From: Gallionellaceae bacterium
Lineage (GTDB): Bacteria; Pseudomonadota; Gammaproteobacteria; Burkholderiales; Gallionellaceae
Assembly: GCA_030646595.1 (NCBI GenBank)
Contig: JAUSKS010000019.1
Coordinates: 1-9,087 of the forward strand
Reading direction: 5' to 3'
DNA: 9,087 bases
Shown here: in pieces, positions 1 to 6,165 of the stretch
How positions within the stretch are numbered: the first letter of the stretch is position 1
How the letters are laid out: every line of letters starts with the position of its first letter
Translations under genes and position numbers: made by a program
Notes under the pieces: generated by a model
The model's input: only the letters and a program-made list of their open reading frames with translations
Database searches by the model: none
Told to the model about the DNA's origin: nothing

Positions 1-53
1 CCCTTGCCCAGGGAAGACACGACTCCGCCAGTAATGAAGATATATTTGATCAT
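1..53 (-). CDS. pyrG: CTP synthase, N-terminal fragment
   Basis: Only the first 17 or so codons lie in the window; the gene continues off the left edge. The minus-strand translation begins MIKYIFITGGVVSSLGKG. This is the signature start of CTP synthase, whose N-terminal synthetase domain opens with a P-loop-like GGVVSSLGKG. The enzyme makes CTP from UTP, ATP and glutamine in the cytoplasm. The ATG at 53-51 fits the family start. No strong Shine-Dalgarno sequence is visible upstream, only a weak pyrimidine/GC stretch. A second ATG 10 nt upstream is out of frame. The gene is divergent from the SemiSWEET gene, with 91 bp between the two start codons. Confidence 0.93.
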   Translation of the reverse strand, partial: MIKYIFITGGVVSSLGK

Positions 54-144
54 GGAGCGTCATGATACCGTAAAACAGCCTTCCCCTCAAAATGATGCAG
101 CGGTTTACTATGCGAGTTCTTACCCTTAATGGCTGGATAGGCTT

Positions 145-405
145 ATGATTTCTATTAACCCTGACACCGTCGGCTTTGTCGCCGCCCTCCTCACTACTGC
201 CGCCTTTGTGCCTCAGGTGTGGAAAGTTTGGAAAACGCGCAGCACACAGGATATTTCACTCGGCATGTATCTCCTTTTTATCAGTGGCGTGATGCTGTGG
301 CTGCTCTATGGGATTTTGCTGGTCTCCTGGCCCATCATCATCGCTAACGGCATGACGGCTTTACTGGCAGGCGCAGTGCTGGTTATGAAAATCAGTTTTC
401 GCTAA
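145..405 (+). CDS. SemiSWEET-family (PQ-loop) small transporter
   Basis: An 86-residue, very hydrophobic protein with three predicted membrane helices, at roughly residues 7-25, 42-62 and 64-82. A PQ-loop motif (FVPQVWKVWKT, about residues 21-31) sits at the end of helix 1, followed by STQDIS. Length, helix count and motif match bacterial SemiSWEETs, which work as dimers in the inner membrane and move small sugars in the characterised members. The substrate here cannot be told from sequence. The start is the first ATG; the preceding GGATAGG is only a moderate ribosome-binding site. The gene stands alone between pyrG (divergent) and a convergent c-di-GMP gene. There is no sign of damage. Confidence 0.88.
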   Translation: MISINPDTVGFVAALLTTAAFVPQVWKVWKTRSTQDISLGMYLLFISGVMLWLLYGILLVSWPIIIANGMTALLAGAVLVMKISFR

Positions 406-415
406 ACCATTTCCC

Positions 416-447
416 AAAAAAAACCCCTCTCTTTTGAGGGAGAGGGG
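416..447 (-). terminator. Intrinsic terminator for leftward transcription
   Basis: Read on the minus strand, an 8-bp perfect stem CCCCTCTC/GAGAGGGG with an 8-nt loop is followed at once by eight T's. This is a textbook rho-independent terminator. It lies about 180 bp past the stop of the leftward MASE1-GGDEF-EAL gene and probably ends that transcript before it meets the SemiSWEET gene. On the plus strand the hairpin has no trailing U-run, so it would be weak there. Confidence 0.8.
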
Positions 448-520
448 AAAGGGGAGAAGGTAGCTGCCGCCTTTATTTTTTAAGTGTTTTTAACAGTCTG
501 AATTAACGACTATCCTTCTC

Positions 521-532
521 TCAAGACAACAA
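521..532. repeat. 12-bp direct repeat, left copy
   Basis: TCAAGACAACAA here is repeated exactly at 628-639. The two copies bracket a 95-bp segment holding the REP-like hairpin pair. The flanking bases differ, so the match is exactly 12 bp. Confidence 0.7.
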
Positions 533-540
533 GCTCGCAG

Positions 541-623
541 GTTAAGTGGAGCGTAGCGATACCCAACAAAAATTTCCGACTACATCAAAAACGATGGGTA
601 TCGCTATGCTCAACCCATCCTAC
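541..623. repeat. REP-like inverted hairpin pair (BIME-like)
   Basis: Two related units face each other. Unit 1 (541-567) contains GAGCGTAGCGATACCCA. Unit 2 (593-623) contains its complement with one mismatch, TGGGTATCGCTATGCTC. Unit 2 can also fold alone, with GATGGGT pairing to ACCCATC around a GC-TAT-GC core. The GGGTTGAGCNTAGCGANACCCA core resembles a common proteobacterial intergenic REP-like family; that resemblance is from memory. No transposase lies nearby. The pair sits just downstream of the leftward c-di-GMP gene and could stabilise its mRNA 3' end. Confidence 0.7.
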
Positions 624-627
624 AGAT

Positions 628-639
628 TCAAGACAACAA
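628..639. repeat. 12-bp direct repeat, right copy, overlapping a stop codon
   Basis: This second exact copy of TCAAGACAACAA supplies the last three sense codons and the TGA stop of the leftward MASE1-GGDEF-EAL gene (minus strand TTGTTGTCTTGA). Together with 521-532 it flanks the REP-like pair. Confidence 0.7.
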
Positions 640-2862
640 AGGATTACTTTTCACCAGTTTCATAAATTCATCCGCAGGTATTGGCCGACTGAAATAATAG
701 CCTTGTATTTCATCGCAACCACGGGCACGCAAGAAATTGAGCTGTACCAGCGTTTCCACCCCTTCCGCAATAACTTGCAAGTTGAACTGATGCCCCATGC
801 TGATAATGGAACGCACGATGGATGCATCGTTGTCATCAAACTCAATATCACGTACAAAAGACTGGTCAATTTTAAGTTTGTTCACCGGCAATTTTTTCAG
901 GTAGTTCAAGCTGGAATAGCCGGTGCCAAAATCGTCTATGGATAACTGCACACCCAGTTCATGCATTTTGCTTAACAAGGTCATAGCTGTTTGATTGTCA
1001 CCCATCATGATGCCTTCGGTAATTTCCAGCTCCAGATCGTCTGGACGCAACCCGGTTTCCTCCAGAATGGAAACCACCAGTTGCACTAACTCCATTTGGC
1101 GTAATTGCCGAATAGAGACATTAACCGCCATCGGAAAAACGGGTATCCCCTGCTTGCGCCATGCAGCCAATTGGGTGCAGGCCGTGCGCAACACCCATAC
1201 ACCAATCGGTATAATCTGGCCCGTTTCTTCTGCCACTGGAATAAACTCTGCCGGCGAAACCAGACCTTTTTGCGGGTGATTCCAACGGATTAATGCTTCT
1301 ACACCACAAATCTGCCCGCTCGCCACATTGACCTGCGGCTGGTAATGCAACATAAATTCATTACGCGCCAGCGCCAGGCGCAAATCTTTTTCCATGGAAA
1401 ATAATTTATAGGCATGGAAATTCATTTCCGGCGCAAAAAACTGGAAGTTGTTGCGGCCTTCTTCTTTAGCGCGATACATCGCCACGTTGGCATTTTCGAT
1501 CAAGGTATCCACATCCTCTGCATTGTCCGGATAAATGCTGATGCCTATGCTGGCCTGCACGGAAATTTGGGCATCATCAATGTCGTAAGGATCGGCCGAT
1601 ATTTTCAATAGCCGTTGCGTTACACGTGCTGCGCCATCAGCATCCGCTTCGCGTAACAATAAAATAAATTCATCTCCACCATTGCGTGACAGGGTATCCA
1701 CTTCACGTATGCAACGCTTTAATCGCAGCGCGACCGCCTGTAGCAGCTTATCGCCTGCTCCATGACCTATGGAGATATTCACATATTTGAAACGATCAAG
1801 ATTAAGAAACAGCAAGGAGAATTTTTGACCGTCGCGCTGGGCTGTTGCCAGCAACTGGGCAATGCGATCATGCAACAAAGTGCGATTAGGCAACCCAGTA
1901 AGCACATCGTAAAAAGACAAGGCATGGAGATTTTTTTCAAGCTGTTCTTTCTTGACGCGGTTGCGATGTTCACCTGCCACCAACATAATCAGCCCTGCCA
2001 GACTTAGTAATATATTGTATGTCCATACATCGGCTGCTTCAGAGGGCGTGTTGTTAAGACAAACCCCGGAATCGTATCCTATGCTGGAGCAACTGCTGAA
2101 GTACATCATCAATAAGGTTAGCCCGATAACCAGTAAATCAAATCCGAATGCAGCCCACACAATGAAAGGGAAAAGCATATAAGCTTTGAGGGGATAGCCA
2201 TATAGGGTTATGCCAAAATCGGTGAATACCATCAGGCATTGCGTCATCACGGCAAGGTATAGCATGATGGCCTTTTTGCGTGACTCCGGCGTCCACGCAA
2301 AAGCCTTGGGGCGGAACAAAAAGATCAAGGCGGGGGCAAACAACACCACACCCAGCATGTCGCCCATCCACCAGAATTTGAAAGTGGCAACATACTCCTG
2401 CCAGTCAATCACTTCCTGCCGCGCCAGCCAGATACCACCACTGGCCGCGCCAATCAAGGTGCTGACTACTGCGCCCCAAAACAATAACCGGAAAATATCG
2501 TACACATCGTGCAGATCAATATTAAAACGGCTATAACGATTTAACAGATAAGCCCCCAGTGCCGCTTCACCAGCAGCACCCACGCTGATACCAAAGGCCG
2601 CCAGAAATGGCAGCCCGGAAATAAGATTGCTCGCCAAGGCACCTAGCAAAATGCCCGGCCACAATTGCACACCAAACAATAACAAGGCCGCCAATGCAAT
2701 GCCTGAAGGGGGCCAGAACAAGCCCACCAAACGCCCTACTAACGGTAATTCCAGCCCGATCTGGGCAGTCACAAAATAAGCCAGCGCCAACATTCCAATG
2801 CGCAATATATGGGTTTTAAAATGCGCTTGAAATCGTGCTAAGACACCTTCGCCAGTCACCAT
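628..2862 (-). CDS. MASE1-GGDEF-EAL membrane protein, probable c-di-GMP phosphodiesterase
   Basis: A 744-residue inner-membrane c-di-GMP protein. Residues about 15-300 form a multi-helix MASE1 sensor, with FWPPSGIALAALLLFG at 49-64 and WPGILLGALASN following. A GGDEF domain follows (about 310-480; RNGGDEF at 393-399; inhibitory-site RxxD at 386-389), then an EAL domain (about 495-740). The EAL catalytic set is complete: E522 of EAL, N581, E613, D643/D644 of DDFGTGYSS, K664 and E700. In the GGDEF domain the usual metal-binding Asp of DxDxFK is Asn354 (NLDRFK), and the Asp of the following ND pair is Ile363. Cyclase activity is therefore doubtful and phosphodiesterase activity more likely (inference). 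ATG 2862 has AGGA 8 nt upstream. The gene lies 107 bp after the luxI-linked small gene with no clear terminator between, so read-through from the quorum-sensing genes is possible. Confidence 0.92.
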   Translation of the reverse strand: MVTGEGVLARFQAHFKTHILRIGMLALAYFVTAQIGLELPLVGRLVGLFWPPSGIALAALLLFGVQLWPGILLGALASNLISGLPFLAAFGISVGAAGEAALGAYLLNRYSRFNIDLHDVYDIFRLLFWGAVVSTLIGAASGGIWLARQEVIDWQEYVATFKFWWMGDMLGVVLFAPALIFLFRPKAFAWTPESRKKAIMLYLAVMTQCLMVFTDFGITLYGYPLKAYMLFPFIVWAAFGFDLLVIGLTLLMMYFSSCSSIGYDSGVCLNNTPSEAADVWTYNILLSLAGLIMLVAGEHRNRVKKEQLEKNLHALSFYDVLTGLPNRTLLHDRIAQLLATAQRDGQKFSLLFLNLDRFKYVNISIGHGAGDKLLQAVALRLKRCIREVDTLSRNGGDEFILLLREADADGAARVTQRLLKISADPYDIDDAQISVQASIGISIYPDNAEDVDTLIENANVAMYRAKEEGRNNFQFFAPEMNFHAYKLFSMEKDLRLALARNEFMLHYQPQVNVASGQICGVEALIRWNHPQKGLVSPAEFIPVAEETGQIIPIGVWVLRTACTQLAAWRKQGIPVFPMAVNVSIRQLRQMELVQLVVSILEETGLRPDDLELEITEGIMMGDNQTAMTLLSKMHELGVQLSIDDFGTGYSSLNYLKKLPVNKLKIDQSFVRDIEFDDNDASIVRSIISMGHQFNLQVIAEGVETLVQLNFLRARGCDEIQGYYFSRPIPADEFMKLVKSNPLLS

Positions 2863-2969
2863 AGGAAATATCCTGTTTTTTTATTTAAGCGCAGCAATTT
2901 AATACGGATAGGCGTGGTGCAAACTCACTCCCCCATCCTTCCCCCTTTACGGTGCATTGGTTGTAATTT

Positions 2970-3425
2970 TCATTCCTCTACCTTGCCGGAATACTCAAAC
3001 ACAATCGGCTCCAGCAAGGGACGTTCACACGCATCTCGCAGCAAAGCAGCGGTCTCGCTCAAGGCCAGCGATTTCAAACGACAATGTGAGTACCACACCC
3101 CATCAGCAGCTTCGGCTATTCCACAAGAATGATGGGGCGGGTGATGCTCCGCGTCTGTGCCTGTGACCGACGCACCCAAATCATTCAAGGCAGCCACAGG
3201 CAAATTGGGAAAACGGCAACGGGCGGTACGCACCCATTCCAGCAAACGGGTCTGTTGTGCACAATCGCCGACGTTGCCATCTACCAGCACCAGATCATAA
3301 TTTTCCAGATCGGGCTCTGGCATTTCCTCCCAGGCTTGCTGAACCAAATGATGCTTGGCCCCCTTCAGCATCTTGTTCAAAATGCGCCGTGAACCTGGCG
3401 CTTCGCCGAACAGCAGGATGTTCAT
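2970..3425 (-). CDS. Degenerate response-regulator receiver-like protein coupled to luxI
   Basis: A 151-residue soluble protein that I do not recognise as a named family. The layout suggests a receiver (REC) fold: strand 1 MNILLFG, then YDLVLVDGNV (43-52) placing Asp49 where the phospho-acceptor sits. Next comes FPNLPVAAL as strand 4, and RLKSLALSETAALL (116-129) placing Lys118 where receivers have the conserved Lys. The acidic pair after strand 1 is missing (GEAPGS instead of DDE), as is the strand-4 Thr/Ser, so normal phosphorylation is doubtful. A His/Cys-rich stretch (H94 H95 H98 H99 C101, then H114 C115) could bind metal. The ATG overlaps the luxI stop as ATGA, with GGAGAGG upstream inside luxI, so translation is probably coupled. 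The REC assignment is inference from pattern only. Confidence 0.75.
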   Translation of the reverse strand: MNILLFGEAPGSRRILNKMLKGAKHHLVQQAWEEMPEPDLENYDLVLVDGNVGDCAQQTRLLEWVRTARCRFPNLPVAALNDLGASVTGTDAEHHPPHHSCGIAEAADGVWYSHCRLKSLALSETAALLRDACERPLLEPIVFEYSGKVEE

Positions 3426-4033
3426 GCTGCCAACCTCTCCACATGGGGCAAGGAATCGAACAAGGCGAAATGGGTAATCTCATCAATTTCCAGAGTAACT
3501 GCGACCGTCAATACATTGCCGATTTTCATAGGTTCCCCTAGTCGGGTCATATGAATTCCAGCTTTACGAAACATTCTATCTACAGCAACGCTTGTAACGC
3601 TTACATAGCGCTGAATTTTATTTTCTTGAGCAAACCGGACTGCCATTTGAATCATGCGCATGGGCGTCTCACTCAACCCAAAGCTGCTACTTTCTACTTT
3701 GCTACTGTCAAGCGCAAACCGGCTCAATTCCCATATGTCTGCTTGTTGCGGCGCAGGTCGGCCCTGCAAGAGTTGTGGGAACGTATCCTTTAACATATAG
3801 GGGCCGGTAGTTGGTAATAGCCGCCAACATCCAACAACTTCATCCTCATCATCTTTTGCAAGTACATATACAGGATTGGCCCGGTCAAACTCATCCTGCT
3901 CCATTCCATCTATACTTCTTACCTTCCAGCCCAGCCGCTCATAAAAAACTTTGTGTCTGAGCCTGTACATTCCCATTACGGCTTGGCGAGTTGAAAAATT
4001 GTTTTTATTTTCCGCAAAAATAATTTGTCCCAT
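3422..4033 (-). CDS. luxI: LuxI-family acyl-homoserine-lactone synthase
   Basis: A 203-residue cytoplasmic enzyme that makes an N-acyl-homoserine lactone from S-adenosylmethionine and an acyl-ACP. The conserved LuxI residues are present with the right spacing: R26, F30 and W36 in RHKVFYERLGW; D47 and D50; R71 in GCWRLLP; F85; E102 and R105 in WELSRFA. Length is typical. Thr147 in VSVTSVAVDR lies in the region where a Thr is often linked to 3-oxo acyl chains, but acyl length cannot be read from sequence. The ATG at 4033 is preceded by GGAG 8 nt upstream. The synthase follows luxR in the same direction, with 232 bp between luxR stop and the start codon region including a lux box, which suggests autoinduction. 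Its stop overlaps the start of the receiver-like gene. Confidence 0.95.
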   Translation of the reverse strand: MGQIIFAENKNNFSTRQAVMGMYRLRHKVFYERLGWKVRSIDGMEQDEFDRANPVYVLAKDDEDEVVGCWRLLPTTGPYMLKDTFPQLLQGRPAPQQADIWELSRFALDSSKVESSSFGLSETPMRMIQMAVRFAQENKIQRYVSVTSVAVDRMFRKAGIHMTRLGEPMKIGNVLTVAVTLEIDEITHFALFDSLPHVERLAA

Positions 4034-4095
4034 TGCCTTGGCTCCGTCGTAAGTTGATGACAGTGCTATAAGACTACGAAGCCCAATGGTTTCCT

Positions 4096-4115
4096 AGCTG
4101 TCAAATCTTACAGGG
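4096..4115 (-). promoter_or_regulatory. Putative lux box (LuxR operator) upstream of luxI
   Basis: The core at 4098-4113 reads CTGTCAAATCTTACAG on the plus strand, an imperfect palindrome fitting the CT-N12-AG form of LuxR-family boxes. It is centred about 72 bp upstream of the luxI ATG. On the minus strand TCTTAT (4073-4068) and TATAGC (4070-4065) are candidate -10 elements. Either puts the box roughly over the -35 region, as in LuxR-activated promoters. The promoter hexamers are tentative; the box and its place are convincing. The rest of 4034-4234 shows no other clear element. A weak CCAGCA/TGCTGG stem-loop follows the luxR stop. Confidence 0.72.
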
Positions 4116-4234
4116 ACAAGATGTTATAAGCGCGGCTGTATCCAATATCTGGAGCCATTTATGAAGGACAGAGTTTTTAGCGGCGCTCCCAGCACACACC
4201 ACGTTCCATTATTGCTGGCGGTTTTAAAAAATAC

Positions 4235-5002
4235 TCAGGGCAAATCTGGAAAACGAAATAAAGTTTTATTTTGAAGCGGGGTAATAAGCCCTAGAGAAAG
4301 GGCACGTGAAATAGCATGCTGCCGGTTAGTCACTCCCATTTTATGAGCTGCATTTTGTAGGTGGAAGGTTATAGTGCGCTCGGAGACATTAATGATGCTT
4401 CCGATTTCCCAACTGGTTTTTCCTTCAGCCGCCCATAACAAACATTCTTTTTCCCGTTTAGTCAGTGCGACCTGGCCTAAGGGCACAGGGCCTTTGCTAA
4501 GAACAATACGCTGAATTGCTTCATGGAGGTAACACGCTAATAATTGTGTCTTGCCCATCATGGCCGACATATCTTCCACAGCTTCATTAGAATTGCGCGA
4601 AGTAGCCACACTCAACATAGCAGCTTCGCCTCTACTCCCTTGCACGGGAAAGCTGGCACCATTGACCAGTCCGCATGATTTTGCTTCATCTAATAATTGA
4701 AAAGCTGGGCGGCTACTAAAAGTACGGGCCTCCCACACTATCGGGATAACACGTCTATCTATTAAACAATGTTGAACAGTAGGATCAATGTTTTCATACC
4801 CAGCTTCGCTATAGTGATCACGCCATTCTTTTGGGTAGCCACTAAATACAAATTGATACGGCTGTACCGGCGATATATTCACCCTGACCCCATAAATAAA
4901 ATGTTCAAATCCTAATTGCTTAACAATTTCGGTGGTCGCAGTATGCAACGCCTCCACCGTATCACAATTGTGCAATGCTTCGAACAGGTTCAAATCAGTC
5001 AT
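4235..5002 (-). CDS. luxR: LuxR-family AHL-responsive transcription regulator
   Basis: A 255-residue two-domain regulator. Residues about 5-165 are the autoinducer-binding domain, with the pocket residues of TraR/LuxR-type receptors: W60 and Y64 (EWRDHY), D73 (NIDP), W90 (IVW) and G115 in VNGASFP. Residues about 179-240 are a LuxR/GerE helix-turn-helix starting LTKREKECLLWAAEGK, with SERTITFHLQNAAHKMGV as the recognition part. An ATG at 5023 in the same frame is possible, but AAGGAG at 5015-5010 lies 7 nt before the ATG at 5002, so I chose 5002. The paralogue next door starts at the matching residue. It is the probable receptor for the LuxI product and activator at the lux box upstream of luxI. 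Confidence 0.95.
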   Translation of the reverse strand: MTDLNLFEALHNCDTVEALHTATTEIVKQLGFEHFIYGVRVNISPVQPYQFVFSGYPKEWRDHYSEAGYENIDPTVQHCLIDRRVIPIVWEARTFSSRPAFQLLDEAKSCGLVNGASFPVQGSRGEAAMLSVATSRNSNEAVEDMSAMMGKTQLLACYLHEAIQRIVLSKGPVPLGQVALTKREKECLLWAAEGKTSWEIGSIINVSERTITFHLQNAAHKMGVTNRQHAISRALSLGLITPLQNKTLFRFPDLP

Positions 5003-5009
5003 GGTTTTT

Positions 5010-5015
5010 CTCCTT
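5010..5015 (-). promoter_or_regulatory. Ribosome-binding site fixing the luxR start
   Basis: AAGGAG on the minus strand, 7 nt before the ATG at 5002. It lies inside the longer reading frame that would start at 5023, and so argues against that longer start. Confidence 0.8.
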
Positions 5016-5042
5016 GCATTCAAAAATTACAAGCCGTCCCCG

Positions 5043-5603
5043 TCAAGGGGTTATAAGATTTAATTTTTTAAAATAAACCCGTTCAATAGTATGAATGTCT
5101 TTACCCAGTACGATACGGTAGACCGACTCATGTAAATAATTTGCTAATAATTGCGCTTGGCTAAGGTGATGAACAATATCTTTCCGGGTTTGCTTTGTAT
5201 CTCTGTCTACTGCCACACTGAAAAGTCCAAACCCGCCGCCCATGCCATGCAATGGAAATGTTGCACCATTTACCAGGTTAAAATCCTTGGCTTCATCCAT
5301 TAATCGCTGGGCATCAGGCCGCAAATCTTTCAGATCAGTCCATGTGAGTGGAGTAACTCGTTGCATGCTGTGCCGAACAACAGGATCAATTTGTTGGTAA
5401 TCGACTACGCAGTAATGCTTCCACCATTCTTCTGGATAGCCACTGAGAATAAATTTGTACGGTGGTGTCAAGGCATTGTTTAACTCTGCCCCATAGATAA
5501 AATGCTGAAACCCCATTTGCTGGGTAATGAGGGTAGTCTGGGCATGCAATTGTTCGACCGTATCGCATTTCAGCAACGATTCAAACAGGGCAAAATCAAT
5601 CAC
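5043..5603 (-). CDS. LuxR-type autoinducer-binding protein lacking the HTH domain
   Basis: A 186-residue paralogue of the neighbouring LuxR. It aligns without gaps over the first 60 or so residues and keeps the pocket set: W60, Y64 (EWWKHY), D73 (QIDP), W88 (LTW), G113 (VNGATFP). It stops at the point where the helix-turn-helix would begin: the full protein continues QVALTKREKE, this one ends RVYFKKLNLITP. No HTH remnant exists in the 40 bp before the next gene. The GTG at 5603 has GAGGAG 6 nt upstream and matches the luxR N-terminus; an ATG at 5654 lacks such a site. By analogy with TrlR, the truncated TraR of Agrobacterium, it may block LuxR by heterodimers or bind up AHL (inference). It lies 40 bp upstream of luxR and is probably co-transcribed. 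Confidence 0.88.
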   Translation of the reverse strand: MIDFALFESLLKCDTVEQLHAQTTLITQQMGFQHFIYGAELNNALTPPYKFILSGYPEEWWKHYCVVDYQQIDPVVRHSMQRVTPLTWTDLKDLRPDAQRLMDEAKDFNLVNGATFPLHGMGGGFGLFSVAVDRDTKQTRKDIVHHLSQAQLLANYLHESVYRIVLGKDIHTIERVYFKKLNLITP

Positions 5604-5874
5604 GACTTTCTCCTCGCTCTGCACCAAGACTCGCTGTGATCCAATTATCCACAAGATGGAAAGCGCTGTTCTCTTGCGGCTGAACCCCGGAATTATTCCA
5701 CTGGACTGCTGATGGAATTCTGGACTTTAATAAGCCCTATCGTTTTACTGGGATTATTGTATAACAAATTGATCGGGAAAAGGAAAGAGGTAATTTACAC
5801 AGAAGATTATGTGTATTTATGGGTTGCAATAAACACAAAACAGCTTAAACTGGCTAAACTTTAAAGGATCAGCT
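5604..5874. other. Divergent intergenic region, presumed promoters
   Basis: These 271 bp separate the leftward luxR pair from the rightward DUF1640-like gene and must hold a promoter for each. On the minus strand TACAAT (5761-5756) could be a -10 element but has no good -35. On the plus strand TTGATC, 16 bp, TAATTT is a weak candidate. CTGGAC occurs twice (5701 and 5721 area). No CT-N12-AG lux box is seen, so the luxR pair does not look directly autoregulated by such a box. Confidence 0.35.
5610..5615 (-). promoter_or_regulatory. Ribosome-binding site fixing the GTG start of the HTH-less LuxR
   Basis: GAGGAG on the minus strand, 6 nt before GTG 5603. It supports a GTG start over the upstream in-frame ATG at 5654. 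Confidence 0.75.
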
Positions 5875-6119
5875 ATGAGCACTGTTACATTTGACACGCT
5901 AAAATTCGTTAAAACGCTGGAAGCGAGTGGCATCAACGAAAAGCAGGCAGAAGCCACGCGGAAGCTTATCGTGACGCGTCCGCCGATCAAGAGTTGATAA
6001 CCAAACCCGATTTGCAAATTGAACTGGCCCCCATCAAGGCAGACTTATTGATGATGAAATGGATGATGGGTTTGATCTTGGGCGGTGTCGTTGCGTTGGT
6101 ATTGAAATCCTTTTTTTGA
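5875..6119 (+). pseudogene. DUF1640-like small membrane protein gene with a -1 frameshift
   Basis: The reading frame from ATG 5875 (AAAGGA 6 nt upstream) gives MSTVTFDTLKFVKTLEASG, then INEKQAEA, typical of the N-terminus of DUF1640-type proteins. It then runs into a TGA. The next frame continues the expected protein from about 5958 (AEAYRDASADQELITKPDL) to a C-terminal membrane helix (MGLILGGVVALVLKSFF) and TGA at 6117-6119. The total is 245 nt, one short of 82 codons. Restoring one base near 5956 (GCCAC to GCCATC) would give an 81-residue protein of normal layout. It is either a recent pseudogene or a sequencing error. Function is unknown; relatives carry a coiled coil and a C-terminal membrane anchor. 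Confidence 0.75.
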
Positions 6120-6165
6120 GAATAGTAAACAGGATTTCTCCCTGCTGAACAATCCCTGACAACAA

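Noticed and set aside
703..945. Plus-strand open frames opposite the two GGDEF-EAL genes (for example 703-945, 1414-1611, 6710-7027, 7565-7807)
   Set aside because: They are antisense shadows of well-supported genes. The paired ones look alike only because the sense genes are paralogues.
2863..2969. Possible terminator or promoter between the receiver-like gene and the MASE1-GGDEF-EAL gene
   Set aside because: There is no stem-loop with a T-run and no well-spaced -35/-10 pair. A repeated GGTGCA is too short to mean anything.
4047..4062. Second lux-box-like half site CTGTCA downstream of the main box
   Set aside because: Only one half matches; the other half lacks the paired AG, and the position would be within the luxI leader.
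4165..4235. Terminator after luxR (CCAGCA/TGCTGG stem)
   Set aside because: The loop is about 18 nt and there is no T-run in the right place on the minus strand; left unassigned.
5003..5023. Longer start (ATG 5023) for luxR
   Set aside because: The ribosome-binding site lies downstream of it, and it would add seven residues absent from the paralogue.
5604..5654. Longer start (ATG 5654) for the HTH-less LuxR
   Set aside because: It has no ribosome-binding site. The GTG at 5603 has GAGGAG at good spacing and matches the paralogue's N-terminus.
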